DNA of 64,000 nucleotides, taken from positions 56,987,957 through 57,051,956 of the forward strand of contig NC_063045.1 in NCBI RefSeq assembly GCF_018812025.1, read 5' to 3'. The position numbers were made by a program, and so were the translations under genes. The notes below the pieces were generated by a model. The model saw only the letters and a program-made list of their open reading frames with translations, was not told where the DNA came from and made no database searches. Below are positions 22,078 through 33,400 of the stretch, one piece after another (position 1 is the first letter of the stretch; every line of letters begins with the position of its first letter). Source of the stretch: Megalobrama amblycephala. Taxonomy: Eukaryota; Chordata; Actinopteri; Cypriniformes; Xenocyprididae.

Positions 22078-22989
22078 ACCCAATATTATTATTATTAGTA
22101 TGTATGTATATATATATGTATATATAATAACTTTTCTTATTGCCAATAGTATGCCACATATGGCATCTCTATATACCATTAAAAAAATCTATATTCCAGT
22201 TTGATACCAGTTTGAAAATGTAATATTATGCCTAAAAGTAATTGGGTATCATTCTGTTTCTCATGATTTCTAGGATTAATATTACATTTTAAATGGTATT
22301 TTAAAACGTGCTTGTGTCTTTAAATGTACTATATGTGATAGCAGATGGAGAATGAGCTTGTTATGCAATAGAAGGATCCCACATGAGTTCCACAGAATCT
22401 CACAGGCACTCTTTGAACCTGCACTATGAGATATGGCTGCAATCTTCTAAAATGAATGCTGCAATAGCCCTGTAACAACTGCAATGTATCTCTCCTTACT
22501 GACTCACTGAATGATTCGAAATAACCTTTGAAAAATAGGAGCAGCCTACGAACCTTAACATGATTAAGCTTTATAGATGGCTTTTACTGGTTTTTATCTA
22601 TTTTATTTTATATACTGATAGTAAATGTTGTTTTTTTCTGACATGAACTTGAGCTGCATTTTATTCCCCAAGTGCATGAAATGTGCTATGTACAAATAAA
22701 AGGTTTATTATTAGAGTTGTTTTGTCACAGTCACATTTTTTGTTTGTTTAATTTTGCGTTAAATTTCCTTTATTTGCAATGCTTACAAATGCCAGAATTC
22801 TGTGTTTACTGATAAAAACAGAGTGGTTAGATAATTTCTGCCAGGGCTTCCCTAGGGGATGGAGATAGAACTGCAGGGGGTTTGTGAGGCTATGGAAATG
22901 CCAGTTCTGAATTATATAAATAAAAACATATCTAATGACAATAAATAGATAAATGCAAGACATGTATAATATTGCAATAACATACATTA

Positions 22990-23395
22990 TAATTCAAAAG
23001 TTTGGGGTCAGTATGATTTTTAATAATACTTTTGTTCAGCAAGGAAACATTAAATTGATCAAGACATTTATGTTACTAAAGATTTCTATTTCAAATAAAT
23101 GCTGTATTAAGCAGCACAACTGTTTTCAGCATTGATAATAATCAGAAATGTTTCTTGAGCAGCAAATCAGCATATTAGAATGATTTCTGAAGGTTCATGT
23201 GACACTGAAAATGGAGTAATGATGCTGAAAATTCAGCTTTGATCACAGGAATAAATTACATTATAAAATATATTCAGATAAAAAAAAAAGATAATATTTC
23301 ACAATATTCAGTATTTTTTAATCAAATTATGCAGGCTTGGTGAGCATAAGAAAATTATGACATTAAAAAATCTTGCCGACTTCAAATATTTGATG
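22990..23395. mobile_element. TA-type MITE, old copy
   Basis: It starts with a degraded TTCAAAAGTTTGGGGTCAGT and ends with a degraded inverse (CGACTTCAAATATTTGATGG). The interior matches the 14797-15543 family: GCAGCAAATCAGCATATTAG and TCAGCTTTGATCACAGGAAT. Confidence 0.65.
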
Positions 23396-24101
23396 GTATT
23401 TTGCTAGTGAACATGCAAAGCTTTTTTAAAATCCTTTAGATTTACATTGCATTTCCATCTTCCATTACATTTTGAAATGTTAACATTTTTTAAAATAATA
23501 GGGGGTTACTTTAAGTCATTAATTTAGGTCAAAGGGGTTCGTCCGAAAAGAAAAATCTAGAATAAATAATAGCATTAATAAATATTAATAAATAAGTGTG
23601 TAAATGGCTTTTTCCTGCTTCTTTTACCATTATGTGAAAATATTAAAAATTAGTGACCTAACTTCATAATGGTTCTCAATATTATCAAAGGATAATATAC
23701 TGTTACTATACTGTTTATTTACCCAATTATTCTGGGGCACAAAACAAGGGGAACAATGCAAACATATGAACAATTACATTTTTTTTTATTACTGTAAGTT
23801 CTTGACATCTTCATATCAGTGACCTCCCCTGCCGTCAATCTTTCTTTTTAACGCATTCACCGAGCCACAACAAGAGCATCATAATGGAACGGGGCCAAGA
23901 CCACCACATCTCTCCCTGCGCATGACACCGTCTCAGATCCGTGTCGGCCCTTAACATGTGACTCGTGTGTATCCAGGTCCGAACGTTCAGGCCTGGGCGC
24001 AGAGATTGGCCCGGCGGGGATAGTGTGGCGTTTGCACTTCTCCAGCTGTATAGTTTTAACCCCTCCTTTGTCAGCTGGACAATGGCAGGCCCCTCCCTCG
24101 C

Positions 24102-24107
24102 TGCTGA
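24102..24107 (+). promoter_or_regulatory. cryba4: Possible Maf half-site in the cryba4 promoter
   Basis: TGCTGA is the half-site of the Maf recognition element used by many crystallin promoters. It lies about 40 bases before the TATA-like box, and a TGTCAGC segment lies near 24069-24075. A hexamer this short may be chance. Confidence 0.3.
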
Positions 24108-24143
24108 GCCGGGGCTTTTAATGGGCCCTTTGCCAGGGGAGGC

Positions 24144-24150
24144 TTTAAAA
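24144..24150 (+). promoter_or_regulatory. cryba4: cryba4 TATA-like box
   Basis: TTTAAAA sits in a G+C-rich context about 28 bases before the estimated start of the non-coding first exon. Confidence 0.55.
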
Positions 24151-24171
24151 GGGTGGATGCACATGCCCAGC

Positions 24172-24213
24172 TTTCACTCTCACATCAGGACGTCCCAAGG
24201 GCATCGAAGCGAG
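24172..24213 (+). other. cryba4: cryba4 non-coding first exon (5' UTR)
   Basis: It ends at GCGAG before a GTGAGT donor. The 5' edge is estimated from TATA spacing. The next exon starts at 24528, five bases before the ATG. Confidence 0.55.
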
Positions 24214-24532
24214 GTGAGTTCTTCTCCGCTACGGGCCCGTTGTCTGTCCCCACAACTCCCTCATACGTTTATACCTCCACCAGCCTCGGCTTCTTTTAGA
24301 GAGGCCTTCCAGTTTAGTCCGATAAATTAGAGAATGACTCAAAAAAGAGTCAATTTAGTCAAATTTCTGCTGATGCAAAATCTCATTTAGCTGCTCACCT
24401 GCATTCTGGTGTGTGTTAGCGTGATTGTGAGATAGGATTTTGGCATGTGTTTCCCTTTAGCGCAGGTTAACAGACTAATTATGTTTAATCTGCAACTTGT
24501 ACCAACTTGCTCTTTGTTTTCAAGCAGACGAG

Positions 24533-26128
24533 ATGACTCACCATTGCACCAAGTTCTCTGGCCATTGGAAGGTATGCTTGACAGAGCTGTCACTCATCAA
24601 GATCTGCAAAACAAGTTTCTGTTTTCCAAAGAATCTTACATAAGTCCAAAAAGATTGCATAATGATTACAAGTGCATTATCTGGAAGGTTTTGCTATAAT
24701 TCAATGGTATGATTCCTGGTGTTGAACTTTTATAGCAGTTCACATCCCATTTGATCTTTTCCCCAACATGCAAGTCTTTAACTGTGCCCTTGAAATCTTT
24801 AAAGGTGACCAACCTCTGTCTTCCAGATCATCGTGTACGACGAGGAGTGCTTCCAGGGTCGTCACCATGAGTTCACCTCAGAGTGCTGCAATGTCATGGA
24901 GTTCGGTTTCGAATCCGTGCGCTCATTGAGAGTGGAGAGCGGAGCGTGAGTGTTTTCTCCAAAGTCTTTTTTCGATAGTTTACGTAATTCCCAAGGTTTG
25001 TGCCAAATATTTTGTCTAACCGTGACTCCAAATCTAGGGAGAAGGGTTACACAAACCATTATTTGACCCTTCACACACACACACATGAAAAACAGCTCTA
25101 TAAAGCCAAAAGCAACATCAAAATTAGATTATGTTTTTTTCTGAAGAAAATGTGAGGCGCACCCATGGAAATGATGGTTGCCAGGGTGTTGCTATGCATT
25201 TGCTACAGTTCTAAATAGTTCCACGCATGTTGAGGTATTCTGGGAGGTTGCTAGGGAGTTTCTAGGTGATTGCTAGGATATTCTCAGAGGATTCTTTGTC
25301 AAAAAAGGCCAATTCTCTATTGTCTAGATGTGTCTCAGGTCTTGCCCTTAGAAGTCCACTTATTATTCATGTTGTATAACAAACGGTGCTAGTTAGGTGC
25401 GAGAAGTTTAGGGTTTTTAGTTTGTTAATATCACTAACCCTAGGTATGAGTAATAGTAATAGTGATTCTTGGTCAGCAGGGGTTTGTATAACAAAACATT
25501 TTTTGAGCAGACAGGTCACTTAAGAAGATTTGATGTATTAGGGTGGTCTGAAATGAAATGTTCATGGGCCTATATATATGAACTGATGCCGCAAGTGTTA
25601 TTTTACACTGATGGCGATGTGAATTGAAAATGTTTATCTTTGCATTGAGTACTTTTTTGGCCTCTGAAAAAAGTTTTTTTTTTTTGCAAGTTCGAACTTT
25701 AGTACTCTGTGAAAAATTATTTCTCAAAGATTATTGGAGAATGTTTTACAAGAAAATGCCATTTCAGTCTTCTATTTTAAAATCTCATGTCTAAATTGAT
25801 GTTACTTGTCATTTTTTGTAATTATTTGCAAAATTTACTAGCAATTTCTGAGTGAAAATTGTTTGAAATGAACGCTAGTGTATACTAATATACATATATT
25901 AGTACTGTCAAATCGATTAATCACAATTAATCGCTTCTAAAATAAAAGTTTGTAAATGTAACGTGTGTGTGTGTATATATACACACACAAACTTTTATGT
26001 TAGATGCGATTAATAACTAATCACATCTAAAATAAAAGTTTGTAAATATAAAGTGTGTATATATATATATATTAATAATCACATCTAAAATTTTGTAAAT
26101 ATACAAACAAAAGTTTGTAAATATAACT

Positions 26129-26167
<39 letters not shown>

Positions 26168-27257
26168 ACACATATTTATAAACTTTTGTTAGATGTGATT
26201 AATCGCGATTAATCTATTTGACAGCACTAATATATGTATATACACACACACACAGTTATAATACTTATTAATATTTTGCATCCACTTTATTTTTATATTT
26301 TCAATTTCCATTCAGTTTTAGTTATTTTGTTATGTGCTTTTGTAATTTTTTTTTCAGATTTATTTTAGTACTTCAACCCAAATCAAGGCAACATTTTTTA
26401 TTTAAGCTTTTTAAATTTTTCATCCAATATATGCATTTTATTTTAGCTTTATTTCTGTTAACGAATAATAGTTTTAGTTACCTAACAACACAGTGGCCCA
26501 CAAGTTCTGCCAAAGCTCCTGTTTTTACCCTGCGTTTCTCTTCAGGTGGGTGGGCTACGAGCACGCCTCTTACCAGGGTCACCAGTTTGTGCTGGAGCGC
26601 GGAGAGTACCCTCAGTGCGATGCCTTTGGGGGAAGCAATGCTTACCACATCGAGAGAATGACCTCCTTTAGACCCATTTCCTGTGCTGTAAGTTCACTTA
26701 AAAACCATACCACACATAAATGACCAAACCTGCCATTTTGCATTGGTTTTCTTTTACCATATCCACAGTGATTGCAATTCATTTATATGATAACCATTGT
26801 TTTGGGTATTGCATTGAAAAAAAAAAAAATGCTCCATGACATTATGTTTGATATGATTCTATCCAGAACCACAGGGAGTGCAGAATGACCATCTATGAGA
26901 GAGAGAACTTCCTGGGCCGCAAGGGAGAGCTCAGTGACGATTACCCTTCTCTTCAGGCTATGGGATGGTGCAACAACGAAGTGGGTTCTTTCCGTGTTCA
27001 GTCCGGAGCGTGAGTATCTGCCTGGGTTCTTCTACTTTTTTTCCCTTTCAATGGTTCCATTTAATTTTTCATTTTGCTTATTTTTTGTTCACCGCTATCT
27101 ATTCTTCAGGTTTGTGTGCTACCAGTTCCCTGGTTATCGTGGATACCAGTATATCATGGAGTGTGACCGCCACTGTGGGGAGTACAAACACTTCAAGGAG
27201 TTTGGTTCCCATTGCCAGACCCCTCAGATCCAGTCCATCCGCCGTATCCAGCAGTAA
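24533..27257 (+). CDS. cryba4: Beta-crystallin A4, lens structural protein
   Basis: Five coding exons join in phase to 196 residues plus TAA, the same length as human CRYBA4: 24533-24571, 24827-24945, 26546-26687, 26867-27009 and 27110-27257. The start [13 protein letters not shown] is the short beta-A4 arm, matching the human start in layout (MT..CTK..GHWK). The next four exons each encode one Greek-key motif, for example [20 protein letters not shown] and [20 protein letters not shown]. The C-terminus SIRRIQQ is that of beta-A4. The protein is a soluble lens refractive component that associates with other beta-crystallins, including B-type partners such as the neighbouring crybb1. Introns are GT-AG with the phase pattern of the family. 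No break is seen. Confidence 0.95.
25903..26232. mobile_element. A/T-rich MITE in a cryba4 intron
   Basis: The left part has TACTGTCAAATCGATTAATC and the right part the inverse (CGCGATTAATCTATTTGACA). Between them the ATTAATCGC / AAAATAAAAGTTTGTAAAT unit recurs with TG and TA microsatellites. This is a common teleost repeat. TTAGT/ACTAA at the edges may be part of the inverted repeat. Confidence 0.7.
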
Positions 27258-27317
27258 CGGATTTCTCCTTGCCCCTCTCCTTGCAAAAACTCTCATGCCC
27301 CTTTCTACCCGATGCTA

Positions 27318-27323
27318 AATAAA
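27318..27323 (+). terminator. cryba4: cryba4 polyadenylation signal
   Basis: AATAAA lies about 60 bases past the stop codon, followed by T-rich sequence. The short 3' UTR is usual for crystallins. Confidence 0.75.
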
Positions 27324-28300
27324 CTGTCTTTCTTAAACCTCACTGACCTCCTGTTATAGATCTGTGTCCAAAAAAAGAAGAAGAAGAAAAAAAGAGTGCA
27401 TTTTCTGAAACCTCAAAGCAACAGTGAGGGATTTTGGACACTTTGAAAAAATAAATAAATAAATAAATGGTGTGCCTTTTATTACAAATTGTTTGAAACT
27501 GGTTTTGTGAAGAATTAATTTTTTTTTAGGCACATCAGTGCCTTTAATCATGGAAGGAAACAGAATGCACTTTCACCCTTTTTCCGCCAGAGGGAGCAAT
27601 AAACCTACAAGCCAAATGCAATAAAACATTATCAGGTTTAATGAGAAACTAAATATATTTAGTACTCTCTTTGGAGAATAAACGAAACGAGCCCATGACA
27701 TGGCTTAACTTGTACCTTAACGTGACTTAGTTTAAATGCCATTGTTTGTCAGATTTAATCATATTACCATGAACTGAAATAAGAAACCCAAACAAACAAC
27801 AACAACAACAAAAAAACAGAGCTATACGGTGTTGATAAAAGAGGTGGGATGCGCTTACACAACGATTTTATTTAGATAACATGGCGCAGCCAGCAAAAGA
27901 CACTAGACTTTCCTACTATGATGTAGCTACGGCTTATAAATATTAATTACGTAATGTGACGTGCGCCAGCTGATTCGCTGAAAGGTGAGTGGGCGCTATT
28001 CAGACAACGAATTAAAAAGTCCTTTTATGGGGAAGGCTTTACTTGTGAATATTAATGAGGTAACGTGACTGGGCGCTTCAGGAAGGTTACTAAGCAACGT
28101 CAGCAGGATCTATTTAATATGCATAACCGAAGCCTTCGCCGTAGTAAGTTTCGCCGTAGTAACCTTTTATTTGAAGAGAGAGAGAGAGTATACATCGCGT
28201 AAATTAAGAGTCGAGGGAAATAAAACAACAATACATTTCACACGAAAGCCATGATGAAAATGTAAATTAAAAAAATTAAAATTAATACAGGCGTTCGCGT
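27324..28300. other. Spacer between cryba4 and grk3
   Basis: No gene with similarity is seen. A small imperfect duplication is present: an AATATTAAT-GTAA-GTGAC block occurs near 27938-27962 and 28046-28070, and TTCGCCGTAGTAA is repeated at about 28136-28162. A/T-rich sequence with simple runs (AACAAC at about 27796) lies before these. Confidence 0.4.
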
Positions 28301-30133
28301 CCTGGAGTTCAGCTCCGCCTCCTCACAGCGCTCCAGTTCCTTGTTTTGCAACACCAGCGCCGGGTTTTGCGTCGAACCGGCCGCTGGGAGGAAGTGCAGC
28401 TCTCAGAAGAGCCTGAATTTCACTTCACGACGCGCCGTGGGGCTCAGCTCACACACAAGCACTAAAACAAGAAAATAGTCGTCTATTCCCATCTGGATTA
28501 ACCACTGGGAAACCTCAAGAAGCACTCTATCCCGGAGGGTCTGAGTGGAATCGGACTGGAGTGTTTTATGTGGACGAATATTGTGTTTTTGTTGAGCGAT
28601 GTCGGAAGAGATGAAGACTTGGATCTGCGACCCAAACACGGATGGAAAAGAAAAGAGTGATTTCTTTCGGCAGTAACAGCGAAAATTCAAAATCAGCTCT
28701 CTTTTTGGAGGAAAGTACATTTAAAACAACAGAACGAAGCGTATTGGGGTTAAAAGTCACGTCGTGTTGATGTTGTTTTTTCTCTCGAAACTCGTAGTTT
28801 CGTCCATATAAGCTTGAGTTTGAGACGCACAGCCATGCATATGAAGTTCCGCAAGATCTAGCGCAGAGATTTCAGGCTGAACTCCTTATTTTTGTGTTTT
28901 TAGTTACGAAAAATAAAACGGTAGCCGTGTTTTCTATATATCACGTTATATTACTCCCTTGCCGTTTCATCGGACCACGTTTTGCGACACCATTGCGACT
29001 TTTTTTTTTTTTTTTTTTTTTAGAAAAAGGAAACTCGGATTGCTTTCGTTCACATTTGCTTATTTCCTTTTCTAGCGCCCCCCTCTCATCTGTAGGTTAC
29101 AGTAGAGCAACATCTCAGCCGTTTTTGCTCAGAGCACACCTCTCATTATATAAATAAATCGACGAGCAAGCAAACCCAGTTAAGGAGGAAAAACAGTCTG
29201 CATTGCACTGCACAAGGCAATGGACTTCACACCAAAACCCAAGTAGTTTAATTTCGGCTCTTTAATTGGCTTGTGAGATCAAGACAACCAGCTTTGGATC
29301 AGCAAGAGGGGTGACAGGCAAAAATGGGGATTTGTTTGTGATATTTACATATATGCATATGCTGTTTAGGTCTTGAATGTTTTGTTTTGTCTCGCATTTG
29401 TGGATATTCAGGAAACAATCCAGCCCGTGTCGCACCGATAGCCATTATTTATGTTTCTTCAACCATTGGGCTTCAGATTTCCACCATCTTTACGCTTTTA
29501 AGAAGAGGAGAATACATATTACCCTTATTATTGTTATTATTATGTGCTGTCAGATGGTAAATGTGATTAAACAGGGAAATATTGGCGCATACTAGTCGTC
29601 CATTTTCATGCCTTATTGTGTTTTTGCAGCGAGCTGGCTTGCTTTATTTTAATACCCTAAGGATATCGTCTTATCCGATCGTTTACGACTTATTTTCTAT
29701 ATCTTGTTGGTTTTAACGGGATTGCACGGTCGTTTTGATAAGAGGATCATCTTGGGGATTGATTTCATTTGACACTGACGGGCCAGCTTGCGTGTATTTG
29801 TAGTTAACCCACTACCGCCGTTATCTCCATCCATTTGAATGGACGGTGGCTCAAATTAACTTGTATGTCATTTTTTTTATGACGGTCGTTGTGGGTTGTT
29901 CGTGTTAAACTCATCCAAAGGATGAGTGCTGGATGGGGGCATCTGCAGGCTAGAATCGCTTAATCGATATTATCGTTATCACCATCTAGAATTATTACTG
30001 GAGATGTTGCCATGCACACATATTCTTCCTCTCTGAAACAAGAAGCCATTTCTGCAATTCCAGTGGACCTGAGGGTGACGTTGCTTCATAGATAAGCACC
30101 CTATAGATTTGAGTGGATTTTGTTCTTCCTTCT

Positions 30134-30164
<31 letters not shown>

Positions 30165-30428
30165 CTCGTGTATTTTCAGCCACGATGGTTGTTTTCTGAG
30201 AGCCTTTTAGGGGGCGAGACAAGATAATAAAACAACTGAGGCTGGAATAGATGTTTGCGCCTGTCTCGTGCATCTTCTTCATCATCACCACCACCACAGC
30301 TCCCGCGCTCGTCTCGTGCTGATTCCGCCCGCCCGCGCGCGAGCGCGCACCATCATCGTTCCCTCACGTCCCCCTCACGGCTGGTTCTGGTACCGTTAGC
30401 GACTCGGTTCGACCCAGAGGGCTCGAAG
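28301..30428 (+). promoter_or_regulatory. grk3: grk3 upstream region and probable 5' UTR
   Basis: CpG dinucleotides are frequent around 28300-28450 and again at about 30300-30425, where GCCCGCGCGCGAGCGCGC occurs. No TATA box at a convincing distance is seen, as expected for a CpG-rich promoter. Poly-T runs lie at about 29000-29022 and 30137-30164. The transcription start cannot be fixed from sequence, and a further 5' exon in this stretch is possible. Confidence 0.4.
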
Positions 30429-33400
30429 ATGGCGGACCTCGAAGCGGTTCTCGCCGATGTCAGCTACCTGATGGCGATGGAGAAGAGCAAATCTACTCCA
30501 GCGGCCCGGGCGAGCAAGAAAATCATCCTTCCCGAACCCAGGTAACCGAAACGAGTCTGTCAGACAGTTAATTCAAACACATTATGCTTAATATTTTATT
30601 GTGAAGCGGCGGGTTGACATGTCAACATATTGGGTTAATCATTTTCCCCGTATTTTGACTGAATATTCATGAAAATTCCCTGTCACCATCTTTAGTAATG
30701 GCCTCTCATTCTTGCTTTCGCTTACAGAAAAAGTACTATGGTATTTTCGGATGAAATACTCGTTTATTTGAAGATGTACTTAAGTAATGGCATATTATTT
30801 AATTACTTTGGAGTGTTGTGCATAAACTATGGTGTATTATAATTAGGCCTGTTCTGAGACAGGCACTTTACCATGGTAACACCACAGTACTTTTTTCTAA
30901 GCGTTAGCTCAATCCTAATTATTGCTGTTTTCTTGTGTTAAAAAGCCTATGTCACCCATTTTGTGCTGTGTTTAGTGTTTTTGAGGTTGTTCAGCACTTA
31001 CTGAGGCCTGTTGGGAAAATTTCCCCGTGTGAATCAATGGCTCTTATCACCTGTAGATTTGCTCCAGGTTGAGGGTGATATTCACTGTAAACAGGTCGAA
31101 ATTCTAATATTGGCTTCACATTTGGACTTGCGTACTCAATAAGGCATACAAATGCCCTTTGTTGGGGTTTTATGTGACCGTTTTAAATGGTTAGACCTTG
31201 GAAACTTAGAAGACAACAGTATTTATTGTAATGGAGTATAAATGTGTTTTCCAATGTTTCCCATCTTGTAACATTCAGTCTGCTGATATTTTCCATTCGA
31301 TTAATTGACGAAATAACCGACAGATTATTGAATCATTTCATGTACATGAAACACTTGATATTAGCTAGGCATTCAACAATACTTGCCCCTCAGAAAATGA
31401 ATACAGGAATCAAATGGAAATACTAAACCCATACTAAACATAACTAGATAGACCTAGTATATTTATGGTATTATGGTCTTTGTTGGAGTTGATTCTACCT
31501 GTTCTCTCTGATATCATGTTAAAGTCTCTTGTGTCTATTGGATTTTTTTTTATTGCCACTGTCCGAAAACCGTAAAAGTGATAAATTGGCTATGCCGTCA
31601 CTTTTTATGTAGTTATTTGGCCGTTTACAATCCTATCGGGAGACTGAACAGTGAACACTGTAAATGTTGTTTAAACCTGCTTTTGGTAACAAACCGAGGC
31701 CAAAGCAAAAGGAAATGGTATTTCAGATTTCATAGTTTGCTCATCTCATGGGATCACTATGGTGATATGACTGTCAGTTTACAATGTAAAGCCTGTAGTT
31801 CAACACAAAGGTTTTATTGTACAGTTTACATGAACGTGTCTCGATATAGACTGTGCATTCGTGGAATTGCAGTAGTTGGAATGTTTTTAAAGTTTATATA
31901 ACACTTAAAAGTGATTAGTGATCTCTCAGTGCAGCTCAGGGCTCAACACTAAGCATTTTTTTCTGCTGGGCCAGCAGTGGTTCAAATTTTGTGGCCCCAC
32001 CATAAAAAAGTAATTAATGAATAAAATAAAATGAGTATTGTTTTTGTTAGGGATGGGTATTTTTCAAAAATATTGTATTTGAATATTTGGACTTCGATTA
32101 TTGTAAAGAATGGTTATTGCTTTTATATTGTTTCACGTTCATGTTGAGAAAAAAGAATATCCACTTGCTCGGTGTGCTAAGTAGGACTGCGTATCGATAC
32201 AGATGTCCCGATTTAATTCCGATTCAATATTATCGATTTAGGGCTGGGCGATATGACCAAAATCTTATATCGCGATATGAGTATTTTTATATCATGATAA
32301 TGATATATATCACAATATAGTTATTTTTGCTTTAAATAAGATTACATTTGCGCATTTTGAGAGAGAAAGAACATCACTCACGCCGTTTTTTGAAATTGTG
32401 TCTCACAGAAATTAATGATTTGATCTAATGATTTGTGTGGAATAAATTACTCTTTCAACCAACATGCTATAGTGCATAATTGTTTGCAGAATTTCTTACA
32501 TTATAAACGCAAAACCTGCTGGAAATTATGCACATTCCGAAATTCGGGCCCTGATGATGGTGATAATAATAATATAATGTATTGCTATTGTTATTATATT
32601 CAAGTTTTTTTGCTTCCTAAAAACACCAGTGTGACTGTGATGTGGACTGATACACTATTACAACTAAAAAGAGGTTTTGAGTCCACTTTAAAGTCTAGGT
32701 ACAAGTCAGTGCAAAGGATTTATTCTGTTCAATTCGGTCAAAACACTTTGGTTCAAAGTGTCCAGATTGATGCACTTAAAGGTGCCATTGAATTGAAAAT
32801 TGAATTTACCTCGGCATAGTTGAGTAACAAGAGTTCAGTACATGGAAATGACATACAGTGAGTCTCAAACTCCATTGTTTCCTCCTCCTTATATAAATCT
32901 CATTTGTTTAAAAGACCTCCGAAGAACAGGCGAATCTCAACATAACACTGACTGTTACTAGCAGTCGGGGTGTACGCCCCCAATATTTGCATATGCCAGC
33001 CCATGATCGAGGCATTACACAAGGGCAGCCAGTATTAACATCTGGATCTGTGCACAGCTGAATCATCAGACTAGGTAAGCAAGAAAGGACAACAGCGAAA
33101 ACTGACAGATGGAGCGATAATAACTGACATGTTCCAAGATAACATGATATTTTTAGTGATATTTGTAAATTGTCTTTCTAAATGTTTCATTAGCATGTTG
33201 CTAATGTACTGTTAAATGTGGTTAAAGTTACCATCGTTTATTACTGTATTCATGGATACGAGAGCCGTCGCTATTTTCATTTTTAAACACTTGCAGTCTG
33301 TATAATGCATGAACACAACTTCATTCTTTATAAATCTCTCCAACTGTGTAGCATTAGCCATTAGCCACGGAGCACTATCAAACTCATTCAGAATCAAATG

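Larger units (their letters stand above)
21430..24100. other. Divergent crybb1-cryba4 intergenic region
   Basis: About 2.8 kb separates the two crystallin TATA boxes. It holds A/T microsatellites (21863-21933 and 22023-22074) and one dispersed MITE (22990-23395). The stretches 22080-22985 and 23400-23800 are A/T-rich with no gene seen. The parts adjoining each promoter (21430-21650 and 23820-24140) are richer in G+C and less repetitive, and are the best places to look for lens regulatory sites. Confidence 0.5.

Noticed and set aside
21784..22204. Ile/Tyr-rich frames
   Set aside because: Translations of the TATAA and TA microsatellites.
21343..24171. Possible extra gene between the two crystallins
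   Set aside because: No frame with similarity or exon-like splice pair; the frames at 23835-24330 overlap the cryba4 promoter and have no domain.
27880..27945. Short ATGGCGCAGCC frame upstream of grk3
   Set aside because: It ends after about 20 codons, has no family match and no convincing splice donor.
32433..32819. 128-codon plus-strand frame in grk3 intron 1
   Set aside because: No domain; it runs into the TTAA element at 32776 and has low-complexity Asn/Tyr/Cys stretches.
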